Source: Promicromonospora citrea (GTDB taxonomy: Bacteria; Actinomycetota; Actinomycetes; Actinomycetales; Cellulomonadaceae). From it: 56,568 nt of DNA. Below are positions 50,001 through 56,568 of the stretch, piece after piece. The stretch is taken from positions 1 to 56,568 of the forward strand of contig NZ_JABEMG010000011.1 of the NCBI RefSeq assembly GCF_013004695.1. Reading direction: 5' to 3'. Positions within the stretch are counted from its first letter, which is position 1, and every line of letters starts with the position of its first letter. The notes beneath the pieces were generated by a model. The model had not been told where the DNA came from. It was given only the letters and a program-made list of their open reading frames with translations, and ran no database searches. The position numbers were made by a program, and so were the translations under genes.

Positions 50001-51612
50001 CAGGTCGCTCGTCGGCCGGAGTCTCCTTCTGCGGGGCGTCGCCGCCCTGCTCGGTGATGTCGTCCGGCTCGACCTCGACCGCGCCTTCCGGCGTCACCTC
50101 CGTCGACGGCGTGCGCTCGGTCTCCGCACCGCCCGTGGGCTCCTCCTCGGCCGGCTCACCAGCCTGCTCACCGGAGTCCCTGCCGCCCGCGGCGCCCGTC
50201 GCGGAGTCCACGCCCGGCTTGTCGAAGTCGGGCCGCCCCGCGAACGCCCGGCCCGGGGCGCTCCCCTGCGCCTGCTCCTCGGCCTCCGCGCCGGGCTCGG
50301 CCTGGTCCGGGGCCGCGGAGCCGTCAGCGGCGTCCTCGCCGCCCGGCGCCGCGGAGTCGGTCCCGCCGTCCGGCCCGGCCGCGTCGGCACCGCCGTCGCC
50401 GGCGTCCCCGGCGTCCGGCGCGGCGTCCGACCCGTCAGCACCCGCACCGTCACCACCAGCACCGTCACCACCAGCACCGTCACCACCAGCACCGTCAGCA
50501 CCAGCACCGTCAGCACCGGTGTCCGTCCCGGCGTCCTCCTGCGCCCCCGGGACGGTCACCGTCCAGCCCGGGTAGATGAGGTCGGGATCCGTGAGCCGTC
50601 GCCCGTCCGGCTGCACCGTGTCCCGCGAGGCCTCGTACACCTCGGGGTACCGGGTCCCGTCGCCGAGCTCCTCCTCGGCGATGCCCCACAGCGTGTCCCC
50701 CCGCTCGACGACGACCTCGGCGGCCTGCTCGGCCCCGTTCCGGCGCACGTCGACAGCACCCTCGGGGTCGTCGCCCTCGCCAGCCGTCTCGGACGTGCTC
50801 GTGGACGGCGCGATCGCGATCGGCCCGTCGGCCTCCGCCGCGCCCCCGGACGTCGGCGTCACCCGGGCCTCGGCGGGCAGCCGGAGCACCCATCCGGGCT
50901 CGATCCAGTTGCCGGCGTCGAGCGCGCCGCCGTCGGCCTGCACCACGCCGTAGTTGAGGTCGGCGATCTGCTTGAACCGCGCGCCGTCGCCCAGGGTCTG
51001 CTCGGCGATGCGCCACAGCGAGTCGCCGGGCTGCACCGTGTAGGTGGCCGGCGGCGCCTCGTCGGCGGCCTCCTGCGCGGACGCCTCGGCGCCGGCGGCC
51101 TGCCGCCCGACCGCGTCCGACGCGACGGGCGCCGTCGCCACGGTGCCGGTCCGCCCGGCCTCCTCGTGCGCGGGCGCGGCCGCCGCGGGCGGCACCGAGG
51201 GCGTGGCGACGAGCATCGTGATGACGGCCCCGACCAGCACGGCGGCCGCGCGCTGCTGTGCCCCGAGCCCCCGCACGTGCGGCGAGCGCCGGCCGCGCAG
51301 TGCCGCGACCACCTCGATGACCACCGCGACGGCGAAGGTGAGCCACGCCAGCCAGCCCACGACCTTGACGAGGCCGATGAGCACGGAGCCGGTCACGTCG
51401 GGGCTCGTGAGCAGCACGACCACGCGGTCGAGACTGACCGGTCCCGTCCACAGCGGCCCGCCCAGCACCCACAGCCCCACGGGGATCCCGACGACCAGCG
51501 CCAGCAGCAGCAGCACGGCGCCGAGACCTCTGGCGACGCGCGCACCCGCTCCCCGCTGCGGCCCGCCCGGCTGACCCGTCATGACACGGCCCTGGACTGT
51601 CGAGGTGCTCAT
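47011..51612 (-). CDS. Envelope-spanning LysM-BTAD protein ending the Tad pilus operon
   Basis: 1533 residues from ATG 51612 (GGAGGAG upstream, TGATG overlap with the previous gene). N-terminal membrane helices lie at about 30-50, 75-102 and 122-137. Two LysM modules follow: YTVQPGDSLWRIAEQTLGDG (about 190-245) and VVERGDTLWGIAEEELGDG (about 297-350). A 450-residue acidic low-complexity stretch, including 15-base repeats, leads to a further helix (about 815-837). The cytosolic C-terminal part has the winged-helix-like VRVLGRVELSGTTG and a BTAD helical domain (about 1260-1533). LysM binds peptidoglycan; BTAD is found in SARP regulators. I infer a sensor linking wall and cytosol for the pilus operon. 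Confidence 0.8.
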   Translation of the reverse strand: MSTSTVQGRVMTGQPGGPQRGAGARVARGLGAVLLLLALVVGIPVGLWVLGGPLWTGPVSLDRVVVLLTSPDVTGSVLIGLVKVVGWLAWLTFAVAVVIEVVAALRGRRSPHVRGLGAQQRAAAVLVGAVITMLVATPSVPPAAAAPAHEEAGRTGTVATAPVASDAVGRQAAGAEASAQEAADEAPPATYTVQPGDSLWRIAEQTLGDGARFKQIADLNYGVVQADGGALDAGNWIEPGWVLRLPAEARVTPTSGGAAEADGPIAIAPSTSTSETAGEGDDPEGAVDVRRNGAEQAAEVVVERGDTLWGIAEEELGDGTRYPEVYEASRDTVQPDGRRLTDPDLIYPGWTVTVPGAQEDAGTDTGADGAGADGAGGDGAGGDGAGGDGAGADGSDAAPDAGDAGDGGADAAGPDGGTDSAAPGGEDAADGSAAPDQAEPGAEAEEQAQGSAPGRAFAGRPDFDKPGVDSATGAAGGRDSGEQAGEPAEEEPTGGAETERTPSTEVTPEGAVEVEPDDITEQGGDAPQKETPADERPAGEAPATERPNRAGQNAGERPSSGEGDSTRRDTPDPADVGTGAAGLGGRDEQQAPEKEPAPERTADGILVPEAPPAPEPTEEPQYERVTPEDLENEPDLDRSARDDATRDAVPWENLIADDLLPRDEPDEPTRTTDSGAGTTWGGPASGGARSGDDVSTGGGGNDVVDDDLVGSGADGLPELPAPLVPESGATTTSSAAGGLLPRGAGDGPVVGDDVPEVAVESAAPDAGLGPVDVAGATTAAPQPASEDGTSLLDAVGGAVSDAADEVVETVDVRTAAGVGGLLAAGLLALVAVKRRRTHKGRVSGETIVVPGPGTPAGALERELRAVEDPFGREQVDQALRGLARWHSDRGLPLPAVRMARLKSGELVELYLDSAADLPEPWVSTTDRLVWQLAAGDVPAPQGGAAVAGEAPYPALVTVGHDDEDSHLMVDLENLACLDIRGTDAAAQATLAALAIELATSLWADDLQVTVVGALAELPGVVDTGRVRHVPGLAAIVRELEARAADVERTLRQVGASSVADARGRGVATDAWTPEILLVGERLGPDERATLESLVERVPGVGIAAVTSGAEVGDWVLDLTGELTGGDTTRGILVPAYVAVRPQQLDATTYAQALSLLSDPETTEGAAWSRSIDRTEPTLEEIPMDVVRDGAADSDVTVGRPTGLAPSAGYATGTVGGAAGAVREPVPAGFSPWATAAVSVATPPHGTPVVTGPDGPGTAAGAGGESNPPPEEPPGPPMVRVLGRVELSGTTGVELPSTHQRQATELIAFLAFNPGSRGSDISKALWPTREPNLATRRSAVSRARRWLGVDGEGYEYLPRYWSADDGGQADLESAGYRLRGVTTDWHRFCDLVGPDLTQTPTEDLLTALELVRGRPFEGVPLRKYAWAEQLMHTISSGVVDVSHEVARRALLAGDVATARHASQVGRLADPVDERSWRNGIRAELASGRRDAVGRLVDRLRDHLEQLAMEPEPDTEELLAQVDEQVRRREADADR
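50446..50520. repeat. Five 15-base tandem repeats in the LysM-BTAD gene
   Basis: Units ACCGTCACCACCAGC at 50446, 50461 and 50476, then ACCGTCAGCACCAGC at 50491 and a variant at 50506. The coding strand encodes Gly/Ala/Asp pentapeptides ([G/A]DGAG). In frame, so copy number changes alter linker length. Confidence 0.85.
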
Positions 51613-52070
51613 CAGGACTCCTCCTGTCCTATCCCGCGGACTGCCCGCGCCTCGGCGTCCGCCGAGACGGTGAGCGAGCTGATACCGATCAGGGTGAGGA
51701 ACGTGGTCCGGTAGGTGACCTCGGTCCCCACGGTCACCGTCGCGCCGTCGACCCCGGTCACACCGCCCTGCACGCCGAGCACGCCGAGCGTCTCGGCGGC
51801 GGCCTGTGCGGCACGGTTCGGGTCGACCTCGGGCGGCAGGCCGCGCTGGGCGCGGTCGATCCGGATCTGCTGCGCGGCGGCACGCGCGGCCTGGTCGGCC
51901 GCGTACTCCGCCTCGTCCTGGGCGTGCAGGCGCCCGCCGCCGTCGACCACGAGGCCGATCGCGATGATGAGCGCGGGCACCATCCCCGCCGCGAGGATGT
52001 TGATCTCGCCGCGCTCGCGGCCCTGCGACCGCCGCAGCCTCCACGACATCGTCCCGACCCCCCTGGTCAT
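51612..52070 (-). CDS. TadE/TadG-like pseudopilin of the Tad pilus locus
   Basis: 152 residues from ATG 52070, whose ATGA overlap with the preceding gene decides the start. Basic N-terminus RRSQGRERGEINILAAGMVPALIIAIGLVVDGGGRL has a Glu near position -1/+5 of one hydrophobic helix, as in TadE/TadG pseudopilins. An extracellular helix (EAEYAADQAARAAAQQ) and a beta end follow. It would be embedded in the membrane as a minor pilin or assembly component. Confidence 0.7.
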   Translation of the reverse strand: MTRGVGTMSWRLRRSQGRERGEINILAAGMVPALIIAIGLVVDGGGRLHAQDEAEYAADQAARAAAQQIRIDRAQRGLPPEVDPNRAAQAAAETLGVLGVQGGVTGVDGATVTVGTEVTYRTTFLTLIGISSLTVSADAEARAVRGIGQEES

Positions 52071-52504
52071 GACCGCCCCCGGTACGCGTCGAGCACCGAC
52101 GTGCCCGTCGCGCTGATCGTGCGTGTTCCCGGCGCGCCCGGCAGGCCGAGGTCGCTGAGGGGCACCACGCACTCCACGCGCACGGTGATGGTCCCGACCG
52201 TGCCGAGCGGCAGCGCGAACGCGTCGGTCGTGGGCCGCACGGCCGTCTGCGCGCAGCGCACGCCGGAGTTGGTCAGCGTCGACGTGGCGGTCGACGTCGC
52301 CTGGACCTGTGCGACGTCCGCCGTCCGGCTGATCGACGCGGCCCGCGCCGCCTCGTTCGCCGCCGACTGCACCACGCCCTCGGCCAGGACGATCCGCCCC
52401 GCCATCACGAGGAGCAGTGCGATGAGCAGGAGCATGGGGAAGACCACCGCGGTGTTGATCGCGACGTTCCCGCGCTCCCTGACCTGATGTCGCCCGTCGG
52501 TCAT
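52067..52504 (-). CDS. TadE-family pseudopilin
   Basis: 145 residues. RERGNVAINTAVVFPMLLLIALLLVMAGRIVLAE is a typical TadE N-terminal helix with charged flanks. It is followed by SAANEAARAASISRT and an extracytoplasmic domain with a Cys pair (VRCAQTA, VECVVPL). Four-base overlaps on both sides (ATGA) show tight coupling with neighbours. Confidence 0.75.
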   Translation of the reverse strand: MTDGRHQVRERGNVAINTAVVFPMLLLIALLLVMAGRIVLAEGVVQSAANEAARAASISRTADVAQVQATSTATSTLTNSGVRCAQTAVRPTTDAFALPLGTVGTITVRVECVVPLSDLGLPGAPGTRTISATGTSVLDAYRGRS

Positions 52505-52878
52505 GGCGCCACCGCCGAGGTGAAGCGTTCGACCGGGCCGGTGGCCGACTGCTCGACCCGCAGCCCGCGGAACCCGGGCACGATCGACGGCGCCAGCCCG
52601 ACCACGCGCGCCGTGGCCGTCTCCTGGCCGCGCACCACCGAGACGGTCACGGACGCGAAGGCGTCTCCCGCGCGGGCGAGCCGCGACGACGCCTCGGCGT
52701 ACCCGGCGTCGACCGACCCGCCCTCGACGCGGGCGGCCTGGACCGCACCGTTCGCCACGGACTGGGCGGTGTTCTGCGCGTGGAACCACAGCATCCCCTG
52801 CACCATCGCGAAGATGAGCATCAGCACGATCGGGTACGTGAGGACCGTCTGGATGGAGGTGGCGCCGCGTTCGTCCAT
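52501..52878 (-). CDS. TadE-family pseudopilin
   Basis: 125 residues. The N-terminus MDERGATSIQTVLTYPIVLMLIFAMVQGMLWFHAQNTAQ is a TadE-like membrane helix with Glu3 and the RGATS-type processing context. The soluble part follows AQSVANGAVQAARVEGGS and a beta region. It lies 3 bases downstream of the small pilin-like gene. Confidence 0.75.
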   Translation of the reverse strand: MDERGATSIQTVLTYPIVLMLIFAMVQGMLWFHAQNTAQSVANGAVQAARVEGGSVDAGYAEASSRLARAGDAFASVTVSVVRGQETATARVVGLAPSIVPGFRGLRVEQSATGPVERFTSAVAP

Positions 52879-52881
52879 GGA

Positions 52882-53181
52882 CTACCCACCGCCGCCGAGC
52901 TGCGCCATGTAGCGGTCGACGAGGCCCTTGATCGCCGCGCCGAGCGCGATCGCGATCCCGAGGCCCACCACGGACAGCACGACGACCTCGATCGACTCGA
53001 GGCCCGCCTCCTCCGGCTCGCCCGCGCGGCGGGAGTCGAGACGCCGGCGCAGCTCGGCGGAGCGTTCGGCGAACCGGGTGTTGAGGGCGTCGACGTGACC
53101 GCGCGCCGCGGCAGCGCGGAGCGACGCACGCGTCACGGCGCGCGACGCCGCTGCCCGGCCCTGGCTCAGGTGCTGGTTCAT
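52882..53181 (-). CDS. Small Flp-pilin-like membrane protein
   Basis: 99 residues from ATG 53181 with AGGAG 6 bases upstream. A basic 50-residue N-terminus (ASRAVTRASLRAAAARGHV) leads to GEPEEAGLESIEVVVLSVVGLGIAIALGAAIKGLVDRYM. The single hydrophobic helix with a Glu immediately before it resembles Flp pilin/TadE pre-helix sites, but the protein is shorter and more basic than usual pilins. Its position between TadC and the TadE genes suggests a pilin or assembly factor. Confidence 0.6.
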   Translation of the reverse strand: MNQHLSQGRAAASRAVTRASLRAAAARGHVDALNTRFAERSAELRRRLDSRRAGEPEEAGLESIEVVVLSVVGLGIAIALGAAIKGLVDRYMAQLGGGG

Positions 53182-53243
53182 GGTGACTCCTGGGGTGATG
53201 TCGACTTCAACAAATGGGTAAGAACCGGCTCGTGTGACACGGC

Positions 53244-54164
53244 TCAGGGTGCAGTCTGAAACATAGTGACCCCGATAGGGAAGATGAGCATCAAAAAGTA
53301 CACAAACACCGTCATGGTCCCGGGCACGGTCATCCGCACCGTCGCGTCGTGCGCGAGCTGCTGCTCGACGTCGAGCTGCGCGTCGCGCATCGCCGCCGCC
53401 TTGGACTGCAGCTGGTCGTGGATCGCGGACCCCTGGGTACCTGCCAGCTCGACGATCGCGGCCACCTCGGCGAGCGCGTCGACCTCGACCTCCTCGCCGA
53501 GCTCGCGCAGCGCCACCCACGGTGCCTGGCCCTCCCACCGGCTCCGCTCGAGGGCCGCCGCGATCCGCCGGAACGGCCACGAGCCCGCCACCTGCGCCGC
53601 CGCGAAGGTGGCCTGCGTGGCTCCCGCGCCGGAGATGCGCTCGATCGCGAGCAGCTCCAGGTAGGTCGACACCGCGCGCGAGAACTCCTGCCGCGCCCGC
53701 TTCGCCTTGGACCGCGCGTCGAGGTCGGGCAGGAACCAGGCGCCGAGGGCGAACAGGAGCGCGACGCCGAACGGCACGGCGACCGGCAGCCCGAGGTCGA
53801 GCAGGCTCACGCACAGGCCGAGGAACGGCACCGCCACGAGCACGATCACCGTGCCGAGCGCCTTCTCGCCGTAGTGGTCGGTCGCGGTCTTGCCGATGAG
53901 GTCGAGGTCGGCGCGCGTCGGCCCCCAGCGGCCCAGCAGCGTCATGGGCAGCCGACGCTGGGCCCAGGCCCCGAACAGCTGGGTGTACCGCTGGGTCGCG
54001 GTGAGCTCCACGCCGTCCGACACGGTGACGGGCTCGATCCGGTCCTCGCCGCTGAGCCGGTCCAGCGCGGACTGCAGTCGCGGCGTCGAGGGCAGGAGCT
54101 CGCGCACCACGAGGAACAGACCGAGGCCCGCGACCACGCCGATGCCTACCGCCCACGGCCACAT
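53244..54164 (-). CDS. tadC: Tad pilus inner-membrane platform protein TadC
   Basis: 306 residues. A type II secretion system F-type core: EFSRAVSTYLELLAIERISGAGATQATFAAAQ ... EEVEVDALAEVAAIVELAGTQGSAIHDQLQSKAAAMRDAQLDVEQQLAHDATVRM, with membrane helices at the start, at about 105-145 and at the C-terminus (TMTVFVYFLMLIFPIGVTM). It sits 1 base after the tadB stop. A 62-base gap separates it from the small pilin gene. Confidence 0.85.
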   Translation of the reverse strand: MWPWAVGIGVVAGLGLFLVVRELLPSTPRLQSALDRLSGEDRIEPVTVSDGVELTATQRYTQLFGAWAQRRLPMTLLGRWGPTRADLDLIGKTATDHYGEKALGTVIVLVAVPFLGLCVSLLDLGLPVAVPFGVALLFALGAWFLPDLDARSKAKRARQEFSRAVSTYLELLAIERISGAGATQATFAAAQVAGSWPFRRIAAALERSRWEGQAPWVALRELGEEVEVDALAEVAAIVELAGTQGSAIHDQLQSKAAAMRDAQLDVEQQLAHDATVRMTVPGTMTVFVYFLMLIFPIGVTMFQTAP

Positions 54165-54165
54165 G

Positions 54166-55044
54166 TCAGGCCTCCCGCTCGTCGGGCAGGAACCGCGGGA
54201 TCGGCCGTCCGAGGCTGATCTTGCGCATCCACAGCAGGCACGCCACGTACGCGGAGAAGAGGACGACCGCCACGACCTGCCCGAACGGCGTCGCGTAGCC
54301 GCTGAGATACCCCGACAGCGCGGTGGCCACGAGCACGACGAGCGTCACGATCGTCACCCAGCGCACGGTCGCGCGGCCCGTCGAGCGCTCGGTCTCGATC
54401 TCGCGCCGCGCCTTGGCCTGCGCCGAGAGCGACTCCGCGAGCTGCCGGAGCGCGGGCGCGACGGCGCCCGTGCGGTTGTCCGACTCGAGGATCATCGCCG
54501 AGGCGATCATGTCCGCCGAGTAGTCGTCCATCTCCTCGGCCCACCGGTACAGAGCGGGCTTGATCGGCTGCCGCGCCTCCAGGCGTGCCACGAGCCGGGC
54601 GAGCGACGGCCGCACCGACGGCGCCGCGCTGTGCAGGGTTGCCGCAATACCCTGCTCCAACCCGACGGCTCCGCCGGACAGCACGCCGATGAGCGACCGC
54701 ACCCAGGCGGTCAGGTCCGTGAGCTTCTCCACCTCGTCCGACTGCGTCGTCGTGCGGAAGAGGGCGGGCAGGCCCACGAGCAGCACCGGCACGATGAGCA
54801 CGAGCGACCACCAGCCGGTGACGATCCCGACCACGAGGCCCGCCCCCGCCCCGACTGCCAGCAGGTGGCGCTGCGCGTGCAGGGGCCCGCCCTTGGTCAG
54901 GCCGACGAGGCGGAGCAGCCCGTGGAACGGCGGGGTGGTCCGCGCAGGCCTGGGCCGCGGTTCGTACCGCTGCGCGCCGACGACGACGAACCACACGCCC
55001 AGGCCCAGCGCGAGCCCGGTGAGCACGGCGACGAGGGTGGTCAT
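54166..55044 (-). CDS. tadB: Tad pilus inner-membrane platform protein TadB
   Basis: 292 residues from ATG 55044, whose ATGA overlap with the cpaF stop decides the start over GTG/ATG 55056. The F-domain core LTDLTAWVRSLIGVLSGGAVGLEQGIAATLHSAAPSVRPSL ... LARLVARLEARQPI is present, with helices at both ends. With TadC it forms the membrane platform that assembles the pilus. Confidence 0.85.
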   Translation of the reverse strand: MTTLVAVLTGLALGLGVWFVVVGAQRYEPRPRPARTTPPFHGLLRLVGLTKGGPLHAQRHLLAVGAGAGLVVGIVTGWWSLVLIVPVLLVGLPALFRTTTQSDEVEKLTDLTAWVRSLIGVLSGGAVGLEQGIAATLHSAAPSVRPSLARLVARLEARQPIKPALYRWAEEMDDYSADMIASAMILESDNRTGAVAPALRQLAESLSAQAKARREIETERSTGRATVRWVTIVTLVVLVATALSGYLSGYATPFGQVVAVVLFSAYVACLLWMRKISLGRPIPRFLPDEREA

Positions 55045-56568
55045 GCCTCCCCCCACAGCCCGTCGCGGTAGTTGAGCAGGCCGGCGTCGAAGCCCTGGGC
55101 CTCGAGGTCCGCCAGGAACGACGGCGTCACGCCCGGTACGGCGCGCCCGTCGGGTCCTGGCTGGAAGACGTCGGTGACCGCGACGGGGTTGCCCGCCTCG
55201 CCGCGCGTCACCTCGATGACCTCCGAGACGTACCGCGTGCGCAGCCCGTCCGGCCCGACGTCGACCCGGAGGAAGACGATGAGGTCGACCGACTGCGCCA
55301 CCTGCCGGTAGGCGTACGTCTCCGACAGCGTCGAGTCCTGCACGGCCATGCCGACGAGGCGCTCGACGACGTCACGCGCGCCGTCGGCGTGCACGGTCGA
55401 CAGCGAGCCGTTGCCCATCTGCATCGCCTGGAACATGGACACGATCTCGGGCCCGCGCACCTCGCCGACGATGACGCGGGAGATGTTGTGGCGCAGCGAC
55501 TCGTACACGTTGACGTTCGTGTTGATCTCGCCGACGCGCCGCCCCGACGTGTTCATCTCGCCCGAGCCCTCGCGCGTGCGCAGCGCGACGACGCGCTTGT
55601 GCTTCTCGGGCTCGAGGTGCAGGTAGAGCTCGTAGTCGGTCTCGATGGTCGCGATCGACTCCCAGGGGTCGAGGCTCGCGCACAGCGCGCGCAGCAGCGT
55701 CGTCTTGCCGCTGCCCTGGCCCTGTCCGGAGACGACGATCGACTTGCGCGCGCGCACGGCCGCCCCGAGGAACTCCGCGAGCACCGTGTCGACGGTGCCG
55801 TTGCGCCGCAGCAGCTCCAGGTCCACCGACTGCAGGCGCTGGAGGCGGATCGTCACGCGCGGCCACGGCACGACCCAGCCGACGGCCGCGAGGCGCACAC
55901 GGCCGGGCAGGTCGAGGTTGAGGAACGGGTTGGCGCGGGTGAACGAGCGCTCGTTCGCGGGGTCGCGCGACGCGAGGAACTGCAGGAAGTCGATGAGCTC
56001 GGCGTCGGAGTCCGCGATCGGCTCGGCGTACGTCCTGCGGCCGTCGCCCATGAGCATGAGCACGGGAGCCGTGCCCGTGATCTCGATGTTCTCGACGTCG
56101 GGCGTGTCGATGAGCGGCTGCAGGCGCCCGAGGCGGAACAGCGCGTCGAACAGGGCGCGCGTGACCTCGACCTGGTACTCGGTGGTCCAGCTGCGCTGCC
56201 CGCCCGAGAGCAGGGCGTCGTTGTGGTCCCGCACGACCTGCTGGATGAGCTCCTGGCCCAGCGCCTCGCGCTGCTCCTCGTCCAGCTCCCGCGTCGAGAG
56301 CGCCGTCGTGAGCCGTGAGGAGACCTCGCCGCGCAGGCTGTTGACCTGCCGCCAGAACTCGGCGTCGCGCAGGCGGGGGTTGCCCGGCTGGCCGTGGTAC
56401 TCGCGCTCGGCCCGTGCCACGGCGCCCACCCAGGGCGAGGCCGCGCCGCCCGACGACGCGCCGTTCCCGCCGGGCGCACCACCTGGCTGCGGTGTCCGGG
56501 CCGGCTGCGGGCCCGCGGGGCGCGCGGTCTGCTCGACGGACGCGGTCCACGTGTTCTGCGGCGGGGTC
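55041..56568 (-). CDS. Tad pilus assembly ATPase CpaF/TadA, N-terminus cut by the window edge
   Basis: At least 509 residues; the frame is open to base 56568 with a Gln/Pro/Ala/Gly-rich stretch, so the true start lies outside. The GTG at 56429 would give 462 residues but cuts off that stretch. The ATPase core has Walker A GQGQGSGKTTLLRAL, the Asp box region IATIETDYELYLHLE, and VIVGEVRGPEIVSMFQAMQMGNGSLSTVHADGARDVVERL with the Walker B-like and His-box parts. CpaF powers Flp/Tad pilus extension. It is the first gene of the operon visible here. Confidence 0.92.
   Translation of the reverse strand, partial: TPPQNTWTASVEQTARPAGPQPARTPQPGGAPGGNGASSGGAASPWVGAVARAEREYHGQPGNPRLRDAEFWRQVNSLRGEVSSRLTTALSTRELDEEQREALGQELIQQVVRDHNDALLSGGQRSWTTEYQVEVTRALFDALFRLGRLQPLIDTPDVENIEITGTAPVLMLMGDGRRTYAEPIADSDAELIDFLQFLASRDPANERSFTRANPFLNLDLPGRVRLAAVGWVVPWPRVTIRLQRLQSVDLELLRRNGTVDTVLAEFLGAAVRARKSIVVSGQGQGSGKTTLLRALCASLDPWESIATIETDYELYLHLEPEKHKRVVALRTREGSGEMNTSGRRVGEINTNVNVYESLRHNISRVIVGEVRGPEIVSMFQAMQMGNGSLSTVHADGARDVVERLVGMAVQDSTLSETYAYRQVAQSVDLIVFLRVDVGPDGLRTRYVSEVIEVTRGEAGNPVAVTDVFQPGPDGRAVPGVTPSFLADLEAQGFDAGLLNYRDGLWGEA

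Noticed and set aside
50446-50520. Short repeats as a possible CRISPR or origin iterons
   Set aside because: Contiguous in-frame 15-base units inside a coding low-complexity region, no spacers.
46807-51714. 1635-residue plus-strand open frame opposite the LysM-BTAD gene
   Set aside because: Composition is typical of an antisense frame (Arg/Gly/Val runs). The minus strand has LysM, BTAD and a good ribosome-binding site.

Overview
The window comes from a high-GC Gram-positive actinobacterium, most likely in the Cellulomonadaceae/Promicromonosporaceae area. I infer this from the strong G/C bias at third codon positions, frequent GTG starts, many ATGA/TGATG translational overlaps, actinobacterial families (SigE-type ECF sigma factors, MetPS, alditol oxidase, PspC, a LysM-BTAD protein next to Tad pilus genes) and an extracellular alpha-amylase. 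No rRNA, tRNA, CRISPR array, integrase or transposase was seen. Both edges cut genes: a RecB-like nuclease/helicase on the left and the Tad pilus ATPase on the right.

Layout, left half. At 1-8.2 kb are a partial TM0106-type nuclease, a membrane Excalibur-domain protein and two tandem modules, each a SigE-like sigma factor overlapping (ATGA) a large single-pass membrane protein that probably regulates it. At 8.3-13.2 kb are amino-acid uptake genes: a PAAT-type ABC transporter (ATPase, permease, lipoprotein) and a MetP/MetS sodium symporter pair with a 58-residue MetS gene. At 13.2-20.7 kb are alditol oxidase, a STAS regulator, YbaK, a DUF2087 protein, a VanY-type peptidase, two paralogous small membrane proteins and a secreted HNH nuclease. 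At 20.9-27.8 kb are the HrpA helicase and a secreted ChW-repeat protein.

Layout, right half. At 27.9-31.5 kb is a four-gene operon that looks linked to type VII secretion (ESX/WXG100). PspC and a secreted GH13 alpha-amylase with a MalR-like operator follow. At 33.7-35.8 kb lies a toxin/immunity pair: a T7SS-type pre-toxin with an internal Hint autoprocessing domain, a C-terminal toxin domain, and a small downstream gene that is probably its immunity protein. Then come an MFS transporter, a SWIM-SNF2 helicase with a membrane-tethered receiver protein, and a lower-GC patch (42.7-46.6 kb) with two similar two-gene modules for exported proteins around an orphan DUF1016-like protein. The end (47-56.5 kb) is a Tad/Flp pilus operon transcribed leftward: CpaF/TadA, TadB, TadC, a small pilin-like protein, three TadE/G-like pseudopilins, and a 1533-residue LysM-BTAD protein.

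The strongest leads are the Hint-containing T7SS toxin with its adjacent putative immunity gene, the nearby four-gene T7SS operon whose large protein shares the toxin's N-terminal layout but lacks a toxin, the envelope-spanning LysM-BTAD protein ending the Tad operon, and the twin sigma/membrane-protein modules. All assignments are from reading translations and motifs; no database search was run.
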